NCBI RefSeq assembly: GCF_021404545.1 | Contig: NZ_JAAWWD010000042.1 | Span: 1 to 64,000, forward strand | Source: Aestuariivita sp. | GTDB taxonomy: Bacteria; Pseudomonadota; Alphaproteobacteria; Rhodobacterales; Rhodobacteraceae | Length of the DNA stretch: 64,000 nt | Direction of reading: 5' to 3' | In this document: piece after piece, positions 46,908 to 57,456 of the stretch | How positions within the stretch are numbered: the first letter of the stretch is position 1 | How the letters are laid out: every line of letters begins with the position of its first letter | Notes under the pieces: model-generated | The model's database searches: none | What the model was told of the DNA's origin: nothing | Seen by the model: only the letters and a program-made list of their open reading frames with translations | Made by a program: the position numbers and the translations under genes

Positions 46908-48725
46908 CTAAGATGTCCTGGCCATCCGTTTACGCTCATGCGGGTCCAGATAGCGTTTGCGCAGCCGGATCGCGTTCGGCGTAACTTCCACCAGTTCATC
47001 GTCGTTGATATAGGCAATCGCCTCTTCCAGCGAGAGTGTGACAGGCGTTGTCAGCCGGACCGCTTCATCGGTGCCCGACGCGCGCACGTTGGTCAGCTTC
47101 TTGCCCTTCAGAGGGTTCACTTCCAGGTCGTTCTCGCGGCTGTGTTCGCCGATGATCATCCCGGTATAGATCTTGGCCTGTGCACCGATAAACATTTTAC
47201 CGCGATCCTCAAGGTTCCACAGCGCATAGGCGACCGCATCGCCATTCTCCATGGAGATCAGAACACCGGCGCGGCGTCCCGGGATCGAGCCTTTGTGTGG
47301 CGTCCAGCCATGAAAGACACGGTTCAGAACGCCTGTCCCTCGGGTATCGGTCAGAAACTCGCCGTGATATCCGATCAGCCCGCGTGACGGAACATGGGCG
47401 ATGATGCGGGTCTTGCCTGCGCCCGCCGGTTTCATCTCCACCAGTTCGCCCTTGCGGGTTCCGGTCAGTTTCTCGATCACTGCGCCGGAATACTCATCAT
47501 CGACGTCGATGGTCGCCTCTTCCACGGGCTCCATCATCTGGCCGTCTTCGTCCTTCATGATCACCTGCGGGCGGGAGATCGACAGCTCAAACCCCTCGCG
47601 GCGCATGTTCTCGATCAGAACGCCCATCTGAAGCTCGCCGCGGCCCGAGACCTCAAAAGCCTCTCCGCCCGGTGTGTCGGCGATCTTGATGGCGACGTTG
47701 GATTCCGCCTCTTTCATCAACCGTTCGCGGATGACCCGGCTTTGCACCTTCTTGCCGTCGCGCCCGGCCAGGGGGGAATCGTTAATGCCAAAGGTGACGG
47801 TGATTGTCGGCGGATCAATGGGTTGCGCGTCCAGCGGCGTGTCGACGGCCAACGCGCAGATCGTATCGGCCACCGTGGCCTTGGACATCCCGGCAAGCGA
47901 GACGATGTCGCCTGCCTCGCCCAGGTCGATATCCTGCTGACCCAGACCCCGGAACGCCTGAACACGCGTGACGCGGAACTGTTCGATCTTTTGGCCAATA
48001 CGTGACAGGGCCTGCACGGTCTGACCGACCTTGACGCGACCCGATTCGACACGGCCCGTCAGAATCCGGCCCACAAACGGATCGGCCCCCAGTGTGGTGG
48101 CCAGCATGCGGAAATCCTCATCCTGGCGTTTGATCTGACGCGGGGCAGGGACGTGATTGATCACCAGTTGAAAGAGCGCGGACAGGTCTTTGCGCGGCCC
48201 GTCCAACTCGGCATCGGCCCAGCCTGACCGGCCCGAGGCATAAAGATGCGGGAAATCGAGCTGATCCTCGGTCGCATCCAGGTTGGCAAAGAGATCAAAG
48301 CACTCGTTCAGCGCACGGTCCGCATCGGCGTCCGGCTTGTCGACCTTGTTGAGCACAACGATCGGGCGCAGCCCCAGGGCCAGCGCCTTGGAGGTCACGA
48401 ATTTCGTCTGCGGCATCGGCCCTTCGGCGGCATCGACCAGCAGGACCACACCGTCCACCATCGACAGGATGCGTTCGACCTCACCCCCGAAATCGGCGTG
48501 GCCGGGCGTGTCGACGATGTTGATCCGGGTGCCTTTCCATTCGAGGCTGGTCGCCTTGGCCAGAATCGTGATGCCGCGCTCGCGCTCCAGATCGTTGCTG
48601 TCCATGGCGCGTTCGGCCACGGCCTGATTGTCGCGGAACGCGCCCGATTGTTTCAAAAGCTCATCCACCAGAGTGGTCTTGCCGTGGTCAACGTGAGCGA
48701 TGATTGCGATATTGCGCAGGTCCAT
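46908..48725 (-). CDS. typA: Ribosome-associated translational GTPase TypA/BipA
   Basis: 605 residues. It starts [24 protein letters not shown] (G1). G2 is RGITI, G3 DTPGH and G4 NKVDKPDA. The C-terminal domain begins around the [13 protein letters not shown] segment. The longer upstream frame to 48836 has no family sequence. TypA binds the ribosome and is required for growth in cold or stress. It is transcribed alone on the minus strand. Confidence 0.97.
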   Translation of the reverse strand: MDLRNIAIIAHVDHGKTTLVDELLKQSGAFRDNQAVAERAMDSNDLERERGITILAKATSLEWKGTRINIVDTPGHADFGGEVERILSMVDGVVLLVDAAEGPMPQTKFVTSKALALGLRPIVVLNKVDKPDADADRALNECFDLFANLDATEDQLDFPHLYASGRSGWADAELDGPRKDLSALFQLVINHVPAPRQIKRQDEDFRMLATTLGADPFVGRILTGRVESGRVKVGQTVQALSRIGQKIEQFRVTRVQAFRGLGQQDIDLGEAGDIVSLAGMSKATVADTICALAVDTPLDAQPIDPPTITVTFGINDSPLAGRDGKKVQSRVIRERLMKEAESNVAIKIADTPGGEAFEVSGRGELQMGVLIENMRREGFELSISRPQVIMKDEDGQMMEPVEEATIDVDDEYSGAVIEKLTGTRKGELVEMKPAGAGKTRIIAHVPSRGLIGYHGEFLTDTRGTGVLNRVFHGWTPHKGSIPGRRAGVLISMENGDAVAYALWNLEDRGKMFIGAQAKIYTGMIIGEHSRENDLEVNPLKGKKLTNVRASGTDEAVRLTTPVTLSLEEAIAYINDDELVEVTPNAIRLRKRYLDPHERKRMARTS

Positions 48726-48855
48726 AAGGTCAGCCTTTGTACGGGAGTTGCCGCGCGCATAACGCGGCCAGTCCGGAGATGCCAGCAAAAAGCCACCCAC
48801 TGGACCCGTGCGGTGATCAGCGACCCGGCGGGCCAAACCATCGCCCGAGAATCCG

Positions 48856-49191
48856 CTATTGATGCGCCGATTTGGAGAAGAGATGGATCACAACGATCCC
48901 TCCGATGATCATGGCCATCCCGAGGAGTGCCGCGAAATCCAAGCGCTGGCCGAAAACGGCAAACCCGATCAGCGCGATGAGGACGATCCCCAGCCCTGAC
49001 CACATCGCATAGACGATGCCAACCGGCATGTATTTCAGGGTAAGTCCCAGGAAGAAAAACGCGGCTCCATAGGCGATGATGACGACGAGGGTTGGACCCA
49101 GGCGGGTAAATTGCTGGCTGGCCTGCAAGGCCGTGGTACCGACGGTTTCAAAGAACACCGCGACGATCAGGTAGACGTAATGCAGGGGCAT
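48856..49191 (-). CDS. Small multidrug resistance (SMR) transporter
   Basis: 111 residues with four membrane helices. The essential membrane glutamate appears in helix 1 (VAVFFETVGTTALQ), and WSGLG in helix 3 (AMWSGLGIVLIALIG) matches the EmrE-type. These proteins pump cationic drugs or guanidinium out in exchange for protons. It is followed 15 bases upstream by the Lrp-family gene on the same strand, which may control it. Confidence 0.88.
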   Translation of the reverse strand: MPLHYVYLIVAVFFETVGTTALQASQQFTRLGPTLVVIIAYGAAFFFLGLTLKYMPVGIVYAMWSGLGIVLIALIGFAVFGQRLDFAALLGMAMIIGGIVVIHLFSKSAHQ

Positions 49192-49206
49192 ACATCGCTC
49201 CGGGGG

Positions 49207-49665
49207 TTAGAGGGGCAGGGCAGGGTCGTCCTTGATTTCTTCCATTACAAAGCTTGCCGAGACATCCGACAGCGGCACGCGCGCGATCAGCGCCTGATAA
49301 AGCCGATCGTAATCGGCCATATCGGCCACCCGCGCGCGGATCAGGTAATCCAGATCTCCGGTCATGCGATAGACACTGAGAATGCCGGTCAGCGCGCGCG
49401 TCGCGGCTGAAAATGCCTTTTGCCAGTCCGGATCATGGCTTTGGGTGCGGATCTGCATGAACACCATCAGCCCCAGGCCCAACCGGGCCGCGTCCAATTC
49501 TGCCCGACGAGCGCGAATGATGCCGGTTGCATCCAAGGCGCGAATGCGGCGCCACACGGCATTGCGCGACAGGCCCACCTCTTCGCCGATGGCCTCAAGC
49601 GGGGTATCACAGGCGCGTTGCAGAACGGTCAGGATCTTACGGTCAAGGGTGTCGATATTCTCCAT
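49207..49665 (-). CDS. Lrp/AsnC-family transcriptional regulator
   Basis: 152 residues. The N-terminal helix-turn-helix (LDRKILTVLQRACDTPLEAIGEEVGLSRNAVWRRI) is followed by the RAM ligand-binding domain (MTGDLDYLIRARVADMADYDRL). It responds to an amino acid in most members. It lies upstream of the SMR transporter and is divergent from the DUF6356 gene. Confidence 0.88.
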   Translation of the reverse strand: MENIDTLDRKILTVLQRACDTPLEAIGEEVGLSRNAVWRRIRALDATGIIRARRAELDAARLGLGLMVFMQIRTQSHDPDWQKAFSAATRALTGILSVYRMTGDLDYLIRARVADMADYDRLYQALIARVPLSDVSASFVMEEIKDDPALPL

Positions 49666-49780
49666 CTGGGATGGATATCAGGGATAATCTCCCATTCATA
49701 GTGGGCGTTCACCGGTCTTTGTGAAATCTTCCCCATGCTGCCGCGGTAAGCTGAGCACAACGCAACAGTGGAGCGCGAAC

Positions 49781-50017
49781 ATGTTCAAAGCCCTTTTTCT
49801 GGACCATCCTCATTCCGTCGATGAAAGCTATGCCGAGCATATGGGCTTTGCCCTGCGGTTTGCGGGCCTTTTGTTTCTGGCCGGATGCGCGGCACTGGTC
49901 CATGCGCTGATCCCGGCGCTGTGCAAGACGACCGCCAGCGGATTGATCCGCAAGATGTATGCGCGGATCGAACACCGCGGAGCGCAGCCCGGCGCCGCAG
50001 CGACCCCGGCGGAGTAA
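49781..50017 (+). CDS. DUF6356-family small membrane protein
   Basis: 78 residues with one membrane helix pair (MGFALRFAGLLFLAGCAALVHALIPALC). The N-terminal DHPHSVDESYAEHMGFA and the conserved ALIPALCKTTAS segment match a small family common in Rhodobacterales. Function is unknown. A longer frame to 49721 is possible but unlikely. Confidence 0.7.
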   Translation: MFKALFLDHPHSVDESYAEHMGFALRFAGLLFLAGCAALVHALIPALCKTTASGLIRKMYARIEHRGAQPGAAATPAE

Positions 50018-50093
50018 TCCCTCGCGCCCGACCCAATGACAGGTTGCGGCGCGTTGGTTCGGCGCCGTGGCCCGAAAGCGGTTCGGCCTGACG

Positions 50094-51308
50094 TTACCCC
50101 GTCAGGGCATTGTTGAGATTCTCGTCGATCTTTTCGAGAAATCCCATCGTTGTCAGCCAACCCTGATCCGGTCCGACGAGCAGGGCAAGGTCCTTGGTCA
50201 TCGACCCGCCCTCGACCGTTTCGACAATGACCCGTTCGAGTGTCTCGGCAAAGCGCGTCAACTCGGCGTTTTCGTCAAGCTTGGCGCGGTGTTTCAACCC
50301 GCCGGTCCAGGCATAGATCGACGCGATCGAGTTGGTGGACGTCGCCTCGCCCTTTTGGTGCTGCCGGTAATGGCGCGTGACGGTGCCATGGGCGGCCTCG
50401 GCCTCCACGATCTTGCCGTCGGGCGTCATCAGCTGTGAGGTCATCAGACCCAACGAGCCGAAGCCCTGCGCCACCGTGTCGGATTGCACGTCACCGTCAT
50501 AGTTCTTGCAAGCCCAGACGAACCCGCCGTTCCATTTCATCGCGCAGGCCACCATGTCGTCGATCAGGCGGTGTTCGTACCAGATGTTCTGTTCTTTGAA
50601 CCGGTCGGCGAACTCGGCGTCGTACACCTCCTGAAAGATTTCCAGAAACCGGCCGTCATAGTGTTTGAGGATGGTGTTCTTGGTCGACAGATACACCGGC
50701 CAGCCGATCCCCAACGCATAGTTGAAGGTTGCACGGGCGAAATCGGTGATGGACTGGTCGAGGTTATACATCGACATGAACACCCCCGCAGAGGGCGCGT
50801 CAAAGACCTCGCGTTCGATCACCTGACCGCCCACCCCTTCAAACCGCATCGTCAGTTTGCCGGGACCGGGGAATTTTATGTCGCTGGCCTTGTATTGATC
50901 GCCAAAGGCGTGGCGCCCGATCACGATCGGCCTGGTCCAGCCAGGCACCAGGCGCGGGACGTTGCGGCAGATGATCGGCGCGCGGAACACCACACCACCC
51001 AGAATGTTGCGGATCGTGCCGTTGGGGCTGGGCCACATCTTTTTCAGGCCGAACTCTTCGACTCGGGCTTCATCCGGTGTAATCGTGGCGCATTTGACGG
51101 CGACGCCGACCTCCTTGGTCTTTTCGGCGGCGTCAATGGTGATCTGATCGCCGGTGGCATCCCGGCTTTCGATGCCCAGATCGTAATAGAGCAGATCGAT
51201 ATCGAGATAAGGCAGAATCAGTTTGGTTTTGATGAAGTCCCACATGATGCGGGTCATCTCATCTCCGTCCATCTCGACGACGGGGCCCTCGACTTTGATC
51301 TTGCTCAT
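50094..51308 (-). CDS. icd: NADP-dependent isocitrate dehydrogenase
   Basis: 404 residues of the eukaryotic-like (type II) NADP enzyme. Motifs include [18 protein letters not shown] at the start, [20 protein letters not shown] for isocitrate binding, [21 protein letters not shown] with the metal aspartates, and [13 protein letters not shown]. It oxidises isocitrate to 2-oxoglutarate in the TCA cycle. MSKIKVEG at 51308 is the start; the upstream extension is not family sequence. Confidence 0.96.
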   Translation of the reverse strand: MSKIKVEGPVVEMDGDEMTRIMWDFIKTKLILPYLDIDLLYYDLGIESRDATGDQITIDAAEKTKEVGVAVKCATITPDEARVEEFGLKKMWPSPNGTIRNILGGVVFRAPIICRNVPRLVPGWTRPIVIGRHAFGDQYKASDIKFPGPGKLTMRFEGVGGQVIEREVFDAPSAGVFMSMYNLDQSITDFARATFNYALGIGWPVYLSTKNTILKHYDGRFLEIFQEVYDAEFADRFKEQNIWYEHRLIDDMVACAMKWNGGFVWACKNYDGDVQSDTVAQGFGSLGLMTSQLMTPDGKIVEAEAAHGTVTRHYRQHQKGEATSTNSIASIYAWTGGLKHRAKLDENAELTRFAETLERVIVETVEGGSMTKDLALLVGPDQGWLTTMGFLEKIDENLNNALTG

Positions 51309-51489
51309 CAGAGACCTCTTTTTGGTTTCGGTGTCATCAGACGCGTGACGTCTCAACGACGCAGACTATAGCGTGCATGGTAACGCAATGTGAAAGAGAT
51401 GAACCCTGGGCCGCGGCAGCTTGTCAGGGGCCTGAGAGTGTCCTGTCCCCGGACCCGTGACGAGGACGCGCGGGCAGATGCAGGCCGCT

Positions 51490-51732
51490 TCAGTCCTTGG
51501 GGGTCTGTGGCCGCTTGGCCAGTTCCTTTTTGACATAGTCGCGCAGAAAGCCTCGCGCCCGGGCTTCGGCCTGGCGCACGCGCACGGAGGTGAGAAACGC
51601 CTCCTCGGTCGGGGTGGAGCTGGCCGCCAGGACCTTGGCGACCTCCATGACCAGTTGATCGTCGCCCAGTTTGTCGATCACCTTGAGAACGTCGATCGCC
51701 AGCTTGTCGCCCAGTTCCTCGGCCAGTCCCAT
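51490..51732 (-). CDS. Conserved small soluble protein, unknown function
   Basis: 80 residues (MGLAEELGDKLAID...), charged and predicted mostly helical, with no signal or membrane segment. The KVIDKLGDDQLVMEVAKVLAASSTPTEEAFLTS stretch looks conserved in character but I do not recognise a domain. It is 15 bases downstream of the alpha/beta hydrolase gene and probably co-transcribed. The 181 bases between it and icd show nothing recognisable. Confidence 0.6.
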   Translation of the reverse strand: MGLAEELGDKLAIDVLKVIDKLGDDQLVMEVAKVLAASSTPTEEAFLTSVRVRQAEARARGFLRDYVKKELAKRPQTPKD

Positions 51733-51747
51733 ATCCGTGCCTTTGAT

Positions 51748-52401
51748 CTACCGTGTCGTTTCGGTCAGCCGCCGCTTCACGTAATCGGTGACATTGCCGA
51801 TCATGGTGTCCATATGCGGCTCTTTGAAGAAGTGGTCGGCGCCTTCGATCTCTTGATGGGTGATCGTGATGCCCTTTTGTTCATGCAGCTTTGAGACCAG
51901 GTTGCGCGTATCGGGGGGCGGTGCGACGCGATCGGCGGTCCCGTTGATGATCAGACCCGATGAAGGGCAGGGCGCCAGAAACGAAAAGTCATACATATTG
52001 GCGGGGGGCGACACGCTGATGAACCCGGTGATCTCTGGCCGCCGCATCAAGAGCTGCATGCCGATCCAGGCCCCGAAGGAGAACCCCGCGACCCAGCAAT
52101 GTTTGGAATTGTTGTTCATCGATTGCAGATAATCGAGTGCGGAGGCGGCATCGCTCAGCTCTCCGATGCCCTGATCGTATTCGCCCTGGCTGCGCCCGAC
52201 GCCACGGAAATTGAACCGCAGCACCGTAAAGCCCATGTTATAGAACGCGTAATGCAGATTATAGACGACCTTGTTGTTCATCGTCCCGCCGAACTGCGGG
52301 TGCGGATGCAAGATGATCGCAATTGGCGCGTCTTTTTCCTTTTGGGGGTGGTAGCGGCCTTCGAGCCGACCTTCTGGGCCGGGAAAAATCACCTCGGGCA
52401 T
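51748..52401 (-). CDS. Alpha/beta hydrolase (dienelactone hydrolase-like fold)
   Basis: 217 residues. The nucleophile elbow is GFSFGA; the acid is in NGTADRV and the His in GADHFF, giving a complete Ser-Asp-His triad. Early motif HPHPQFGGTMNN followed by NFRGVGRSQGEYD is characteristic of a conserved proteobacterial subfamily. Substrate is unknown. It is divergent from iscR and its promoter lies near an iron-responsive palindrome, so iron control is possible. Confidence 0.85.
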   Translation of the reverse strand: MPEVIFPGPEGRLEGRYHPQKEKDAPIAIILHPHPQFGGTMNNKVVYNLHYAFYNMGFTVLRFNFRGVGRSQGEYDQGIGELSDAASALDYLQSMNNNSKHCWVAGFSFGAWIGMQLLMRRPEITGFISVSPPANMYDFSFLAPCPSSGLIINGTADRVAPPPDTRNLVSKLHEQKGITITHQEIEGADHFFKEPHMDTMIGNVTDYVKRRLTETTR

Positions 52402-52462
52402 ATGCGGTCCTGTTGTTATCGTCGTCCGAGCCGGTGATCGGGTTCAGGCAGCGGCGCGATTA

Positions 52463-52499
52463 TTGACAAAATCGCTTGGTCTCCTTAGAACCGTTCTAA
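52463..52499 (+). promoter_or_regulatory. suf promoter with Irr/ICE-like palindrome
   Basis: TTGACA (52463-52468) and TAGAAC (52486-52491) are spaced by 17 bases, a reasonable sigma-70 promoter. The second element overlaps TTAGAAC-C-GTTCTAA (52485-52499), a 15-bp palindrome that matches the iron control element bound by Irr in alphaproteobacteria. It lies 118 bases before iscR. Repression of the suf operon when Irr is active is inferred. Confidence 0.72.
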
Positions 52500-52617
52500 T
52501 CAGGTCCGGCGCCGTGCGGGTGCGCGCGGTCTTGGCCACATAGGCTGAGATCGCGGGAACGTCAATCTTTTCGCACAGGCAGCTTCGGAATACTGATTTG
52601 ACGGGAAGGGTATTTCA

Positions 52618-53079
52618 GTGAAACTTTCGACCAAAGGCAGATATGCGATGGTGGCGCTGTGCGATATCGCATTGCAATCGCAGGACAAGTTGGTGACGCT
52701 CGGCGATATTTCCGAACGGCAGCAGATTTCGCTGCCCTATCTGGAACAGCTCTTTGTCAAATTGCGGCGCGCCGAACTGGTGATGTCGGTCCGCGGGCCC
52801 GGCGGCGGCTATCGGCTGGCGCGTCCGGCGTCCGAGATCCGGGTGGTCGATATTCTGTCGGCTGTGGATGAGACGGTGGATGCGATGCACAAGGGGGCCG
52901 GGGCCTCGGGCGCGCTGTCGGGCAGCCGCGCGCAATCGCTGACCAACCGGCTTTGGGAAAGCCTGAGCGCGCATGTCTATGTATTCCTGCATCAGACGCG
53001 GCTGTCGGATATCGTGCAGAACGACCTCGCACCCTGTCCGGCCGTGCCGGGTCTGTTTGCAATCGTGGATTCCGAATGA
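52618..53079 (+). CDS. iscR: Rrf2-family regulator IscR (without the classical three-Cys site)
   Basis: 153 residues starting with GTG 52618 after GGGAAGGG. The winged helix includes KLSTKGRYAMVALCDIAL and LEQLFVKLRRAELVMSVRGPGGGYRLARP, the Rrf2 signature. The cluster ligands of E. coli IscR (Cys92, 98, 104) are absent: the region reads HKGAGASGALSGSRAQSL. Only Cys15 and Cys140 remain. Rhodobacter sphaeroides IscR is known to lack the three-Cys site too. It heads the suf operon and likely represses it when clusters are plentiful. Confidence 0.88.
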   Translation: MKLSTKGRYAMVALCDIALQSQDKLVTLGDISERQQISLPYLEQLFVKLRRAELVMSVRGPGGGYRLARPASEIRVVDILSAVDETVDAMHKGAGASGALSGSRAQSLTNRLWESLSAHVYVFLHQTRLSDIVQNDLAPCPAVPGLFAIVDSE

Positions 53080-53117
53080 TCCTGCATCCCCCCGCCCGGC
53101 ATTGCACGGTGGCACTG

Positions 53118-53168
53118 GCGAGGGGCGCGGCCCCTCGCGCTCCCCGTCGTATTTTCAGCAAGAAGAAG
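53118..53168 (+). repeat. Intergenic hairpin repeat (copy 2)
   Basis: A 9-bp stem GCGAGGGGC-GCG-GCCCCTCGC (53118-53138) is followed by GCTCCCC, a T-run (ATTTTCAGC) and AAGAAGAAGC. It shares the layout and many bases with the element at 22584-22632. Here it lies inside the suf operon, between iscR and the desulfurase. Confidence 0.62.
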
Positions 53169-53182
53169 CGGCAGGTGGGCGC

Positions 53183-54241
53183 GTGAGGGCGTATCTGGAC
53201 TATAACGCCACCGCTCCGCTGCGGGTTGAGGCGCGACAGGCGATGATCGCCGCCATGGATGTGGTCGGCAATCCGTCTTCCGTTCACAGCGAGGGGCGTG
53301 CGGCCAAGGCATTGGTGGAGCGTGCGCGGGAGCAGGTGGCGCAGGCGGTCGGGTGTCAGGTGGCCGAAGTTGTCTTTACGTCGGGTGCGACCGAGGCCGC
53401 ACGGGTTCTGGAGGGGTTTTCCGATGTCCGGGTGCCGCCCACCGCTCATGACGCGCTTTGGGCGCATCATCAGCCGGGGAGCGGGACGGACACGGTTCTG
53501 GCGATGGGGCTTGCCAATTCCGAGACCGGCATCGTCACCGAACCGCACAAAGGCGCAGAAGGCTGGAGCGCGGACGGGCATGCGGGAAATCTGCTGCTGT
53601 TGGATATCACCCAGGCGGTGGGGCGCCTCCCCTTCGTCTTTTCCTGGAGCGGCGCCGATCTGGCGATTCTGTCCGGTCACAAGCTGGGCGGACCAAAGGG
53701 TGTCGGGGCGCTGATCGTGCGCCGCGGATTTGACATTCCGGCCCTCTCTCTGGGTGGCGGACAGGAAATGGGTCGTCGGTCTGGGACCGAAAACATCATT
53801 GGAATCGCTGGCTTAGGCGCTGCAATTGAAGCGGCGATGCAGGATCTGTCAAATGGGGTATGGGAGCGGGTTGAAAAACTTAGAAATATTCTAGAAACAA
53901 GTCTTGAGGCCCGGGCAAACAAGACTATTTTTGTCGGGAAAGGCGTTGCGCGTCTGCCCAATACCAGCTGTTTCATCACGGATGGCTGGAAAGGGGAAAC
54001 CCAGGTGATGCAGATGGATCTGGCTGGTTTCGCGATCAGCGCCGGGTCTGCCTGTTCCAGCGGCAAGGTCCGCGAGAGCCGGGTCTTGCGTGCGATGGGG
54101 TTTGATGCAGGGCAGGCGGCCAGTGCGGTCCGTGTTTCGCTCGGGCCCGCGACGACAGAGGATGAGGTGCTGCGTTTCGTGCAGGCGTGGCAGAGCAAAG
54201 AACAGAAATTCCGCGCCCGCACGGAACAAGGTGCGGCATAA
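53183..54241 (+). CDS. IscS/NifS-type cysteine desulfurase
   Basis: 352 residues from GTG 53183 ([12 protein letters not shown]). The PLP lysine is in [12 protein letters not shown] and the catalytic Cys in [11 protein letters not shown], a group I loop; RRSGTENI also fits. It is ~40 residues shorter than IscS. The region where IscS has its conserved cofactor-stacking His is compressed to [16 protein letters not shown]. It would supply sulfur as persulfide for the SUF machinery, alongside the group II enzyme SufS encoded at the operon's end. Confidence 0.86.
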   Translation: MRAYLDYNATAPLRVEARQAMIAAMDVVGNPSSVHSEGRAAKALVERAREQVAQAVGCQVAEVVFTSGATEAARVLEGFSDVRVPPTAHDALWAHHQPGSGTDTVLAMGLANSETGIVTEPHKGAEGWSADGHAGNLLLLDITQAVGRLPFVFSWSGADLAILSGHKLGGPKGVGALIVRRGFDIPALSLGGGQEMGRRSGTENIIGIAGLGAAIEAAMQDLSNGVWERVEKLRNILETSLEARANKTIFVGKGVARLPNTSCFITDGWKGETQVMQMDLAGFAISAGSACSSGKVRESRVLRAMGFDAGQAASAVRVSLGPATTEDEVLRFVQAWQSKEQKFRARTEQGAA

Positions 54242-54257
54242 CAACATGGAGAGCCCG

Positions 54258-55777
<1,520 letters not shown>

Positions 55778-55778
<1 letters not shown>

Positions 55779-56095
55779 TGGCCCTGGATGCGCCAAATGA
55801 CAGACCACGGCTGATGATCCGGCTGGGCCACCCCTCGCGTCTCACCCCTGAGACGCGGGAGGTCACGTTATTGGTGCTGGGCCATATGGTCGTGTTCTTT
55901 CTGTCCTTGGCGCATGATGAGATCGTGGCGGAACTGGTCAGCGATGGCTGGATGATTGCCAGCCTGGCCGAACGGTTCGAGATCCTGATCGGTCTGGTGC
56001 TGTTTGTCTGCTGGAGCGCGCTGCTTTTGCGGTTGGTGACCGTGATGCAACGGGCCAAAAGCGCGGTCGTGCTGGACCTTCAGGATACGGAGTAG
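55778..56095 (+). CDS. Small membrane protein in the suf operon, unknown function
   Basis: 105 residues with two hydrophobic segments (VTLLVLGHMVVFFLSLA and FEILIGLVLFVCWSALLLRLV). The start ATG overlaps the sufB stop. No known domain recognised. Its position inside the suf operon suggests a link to cluster assembly or simply read-through. Confidence 0.7.
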
Positions 56096-56143
56096 TCACG
56101 TGAATGGATTGTCGCTGACAGCGGGCCGGGGCGCGCAATAGAC

Positions 56144-56341
56144 ATGCAACAGTTGGTTCTGCAATCGCTTGCCCCTGCGTTGGGCGTCTTTATCGGTGCG
56201 CTGATCGGCTTTTCGGTCAGGCGGCGCAGGGGCAAGACCGGCGGCCTGATCGAGCAATCGGTGTTCCTGACCGCCAGTGCCGCGGGCGGCGCGGCCTTGC
56301 TGGTCGCGATGGGCTATAACTACTTTCTGAGGAGCATGTGA
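56144..56341 (+). CDS. Very small membrane protein in the suf operon
   Basis: 65 residues with two hydrophobic segments ([17 protein letters not shown] and [22 protein letters not shown]) separated by a RRRRGK stretch that would face the cytoplasm. No recognised domain. Its stop overlaps the next gene's ATG (TGATG). Confidence 0.6.
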   Translation: MQQLVLQSLAPALGVFIGALIGFSVRRRRGKTGGLIEQSVFLTASAAGGAALLVAMGYNYFLRSM

Positions 56342-56652
56342 TGATTGTGACAACCACGCCTTCGGTCGAAGGCCACAGCATCGCGGATTACAAAGGCATC
56401 GTCGTGGGCGAGGCGATCCTGGGCGCCAACGTGATCCGGGATGTGTTTGCCGGGATCACCGATATTCTGGGCGGCCGCTCGGGCGCATATGAGCAAGAGT
56501 TGGGCAAGGCGCGCGAAACCGCGCTGGCCGAGATGCAGGAACGGGCGCAGGCTTTGGGCGCGAATGCCGTTGTCGGTGTCGATCTGGATTATGAAGTGAT
56601 CAATAACATGCTGATGGTCAGTGCCTCGGGCACGGCTGTGCAGCTGGGATAA
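56341..56652 (+). CDS. YbjQ/DUF74-family protein (putative heavy-metal-binding domain)
   Basis: 103 residues: [38 protein letters not shown], then the [30 protein letters not shown] helix-strand of the YbjQ pentamer family. A member of this family inside a suf operon is common in Rhodobacterales. Metal binding is inferred from family naming only. Confidence 0.85.
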   Translation: MIVTTTPSVEGHSIADYKGIVVGEAILGANVIRDVFAGITDILGGRSGAYEQELGKARETALAEMQERAQALGANAVVGVDLDYEVINNMLMVSASGTAVQLG

Positions 56653-56699
56653 AGCGGGCAGGCGCCGCGCCGCCTGGAAATTACTGAAAGGGCAAGACC

Positions 56700-57455
56700 A
56701 TGTTGAATATCAAGAACCTGCACGTGAAACTTGAAGAAGAGGATAAGCAAATCCTCAAGGGCGTCGACCTGACGGTCGAAGCGGGCAAGGTACACGCGAT
56801 CATGGGCCCGAACGGGTCGGGCAAATCCACATTGTCTTATGTGCTGTCGGGCCGTGACGGCTATGAGGTGACTGAGGGCGAGGCGACGCTTGAAGGCGCG
56901 GATATCCTCGAGATGGAACCAGAAGAGCGCGCGGCGGCAGGCCTCTTTCTGGCGTTCCAGTACCCGGTCGAGATCCCCGGCGTGGGCAACATGACCTTTC
57001 TGCGCACAGCCGTGAACGCGCAGCGCAAGGCACGCGGCGAGGAGGAGGTGAGCGCCGCCGATTTCCTCAAGCTGATCCGTGAACGCGCCAAAGCGCTGAA
57101 AATCGACGCTGAGATGCTGAAACGTGCGGTCAATGTGGGCTTCTCGGGTGGTGAGAAGAAGCGCAACGAGATCCTGCAAATGGCGATGCTTGAGCCCAAG
57201 ATGTGCATCCTGGACGAGACCGATTCCGGCCTGGACGTGGATGCAATGAAGCTGGTTGCCGAAGGTGTGAACGCGCTGCGCGGGACGGGCCGTGGCTTCC
57301 TGGTGATCACGCATTATCAGCGCCTTCTGGATCATATCAAACCTGACGTGGTGCATATCATGGCCGATGGCCGCATCGTGAAGACCGGCGGGCCCGAGCT
57401 GGCGCTGGAAGTGGAAAACAACGGCTATGCCGATATCCTGGCGGAGGTGGCCTGA
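56700..57455 (+). CDS. sufC: Fe-S assembly ATPase SufC
   Basis: 251 residues, ABC ATPase. Walker A is GPNGSGKST, the signature FSGGEKKRNEI, Walker B CILDETDSGLDVDA, and the switch His is in VITHYQRLL. The ATP-driven SufBC2D complex opens the SufB-SufD interface to build the cluster. It lies between the small DUF74 gene and sufD with a one-base spacing to the latter. Confidence 0.97.
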   Translation: MLNIKNLHVKLEEEDKQILKGVDLTVEAGKVHAIMGPNGSGKSTLSYVLSGRDGYEVTEGEATLEGADILEMEPEERAAAGLFLAFQYPVEIPGVGNMTFLRTAVNAQRKARGEEEVSAADFLKLIRERAKALKIDAEMLKRAVNVGFSGGEKKRNEILQMAMLEPKMCILDETDSGLDVDAMKLVAEGVNALRGTGRGFLVITHYQRLLDHIKPDVVHIMADGRIVKTGGPELALEVENNGYADILAEVA

Positions 57456-57456
57456 G

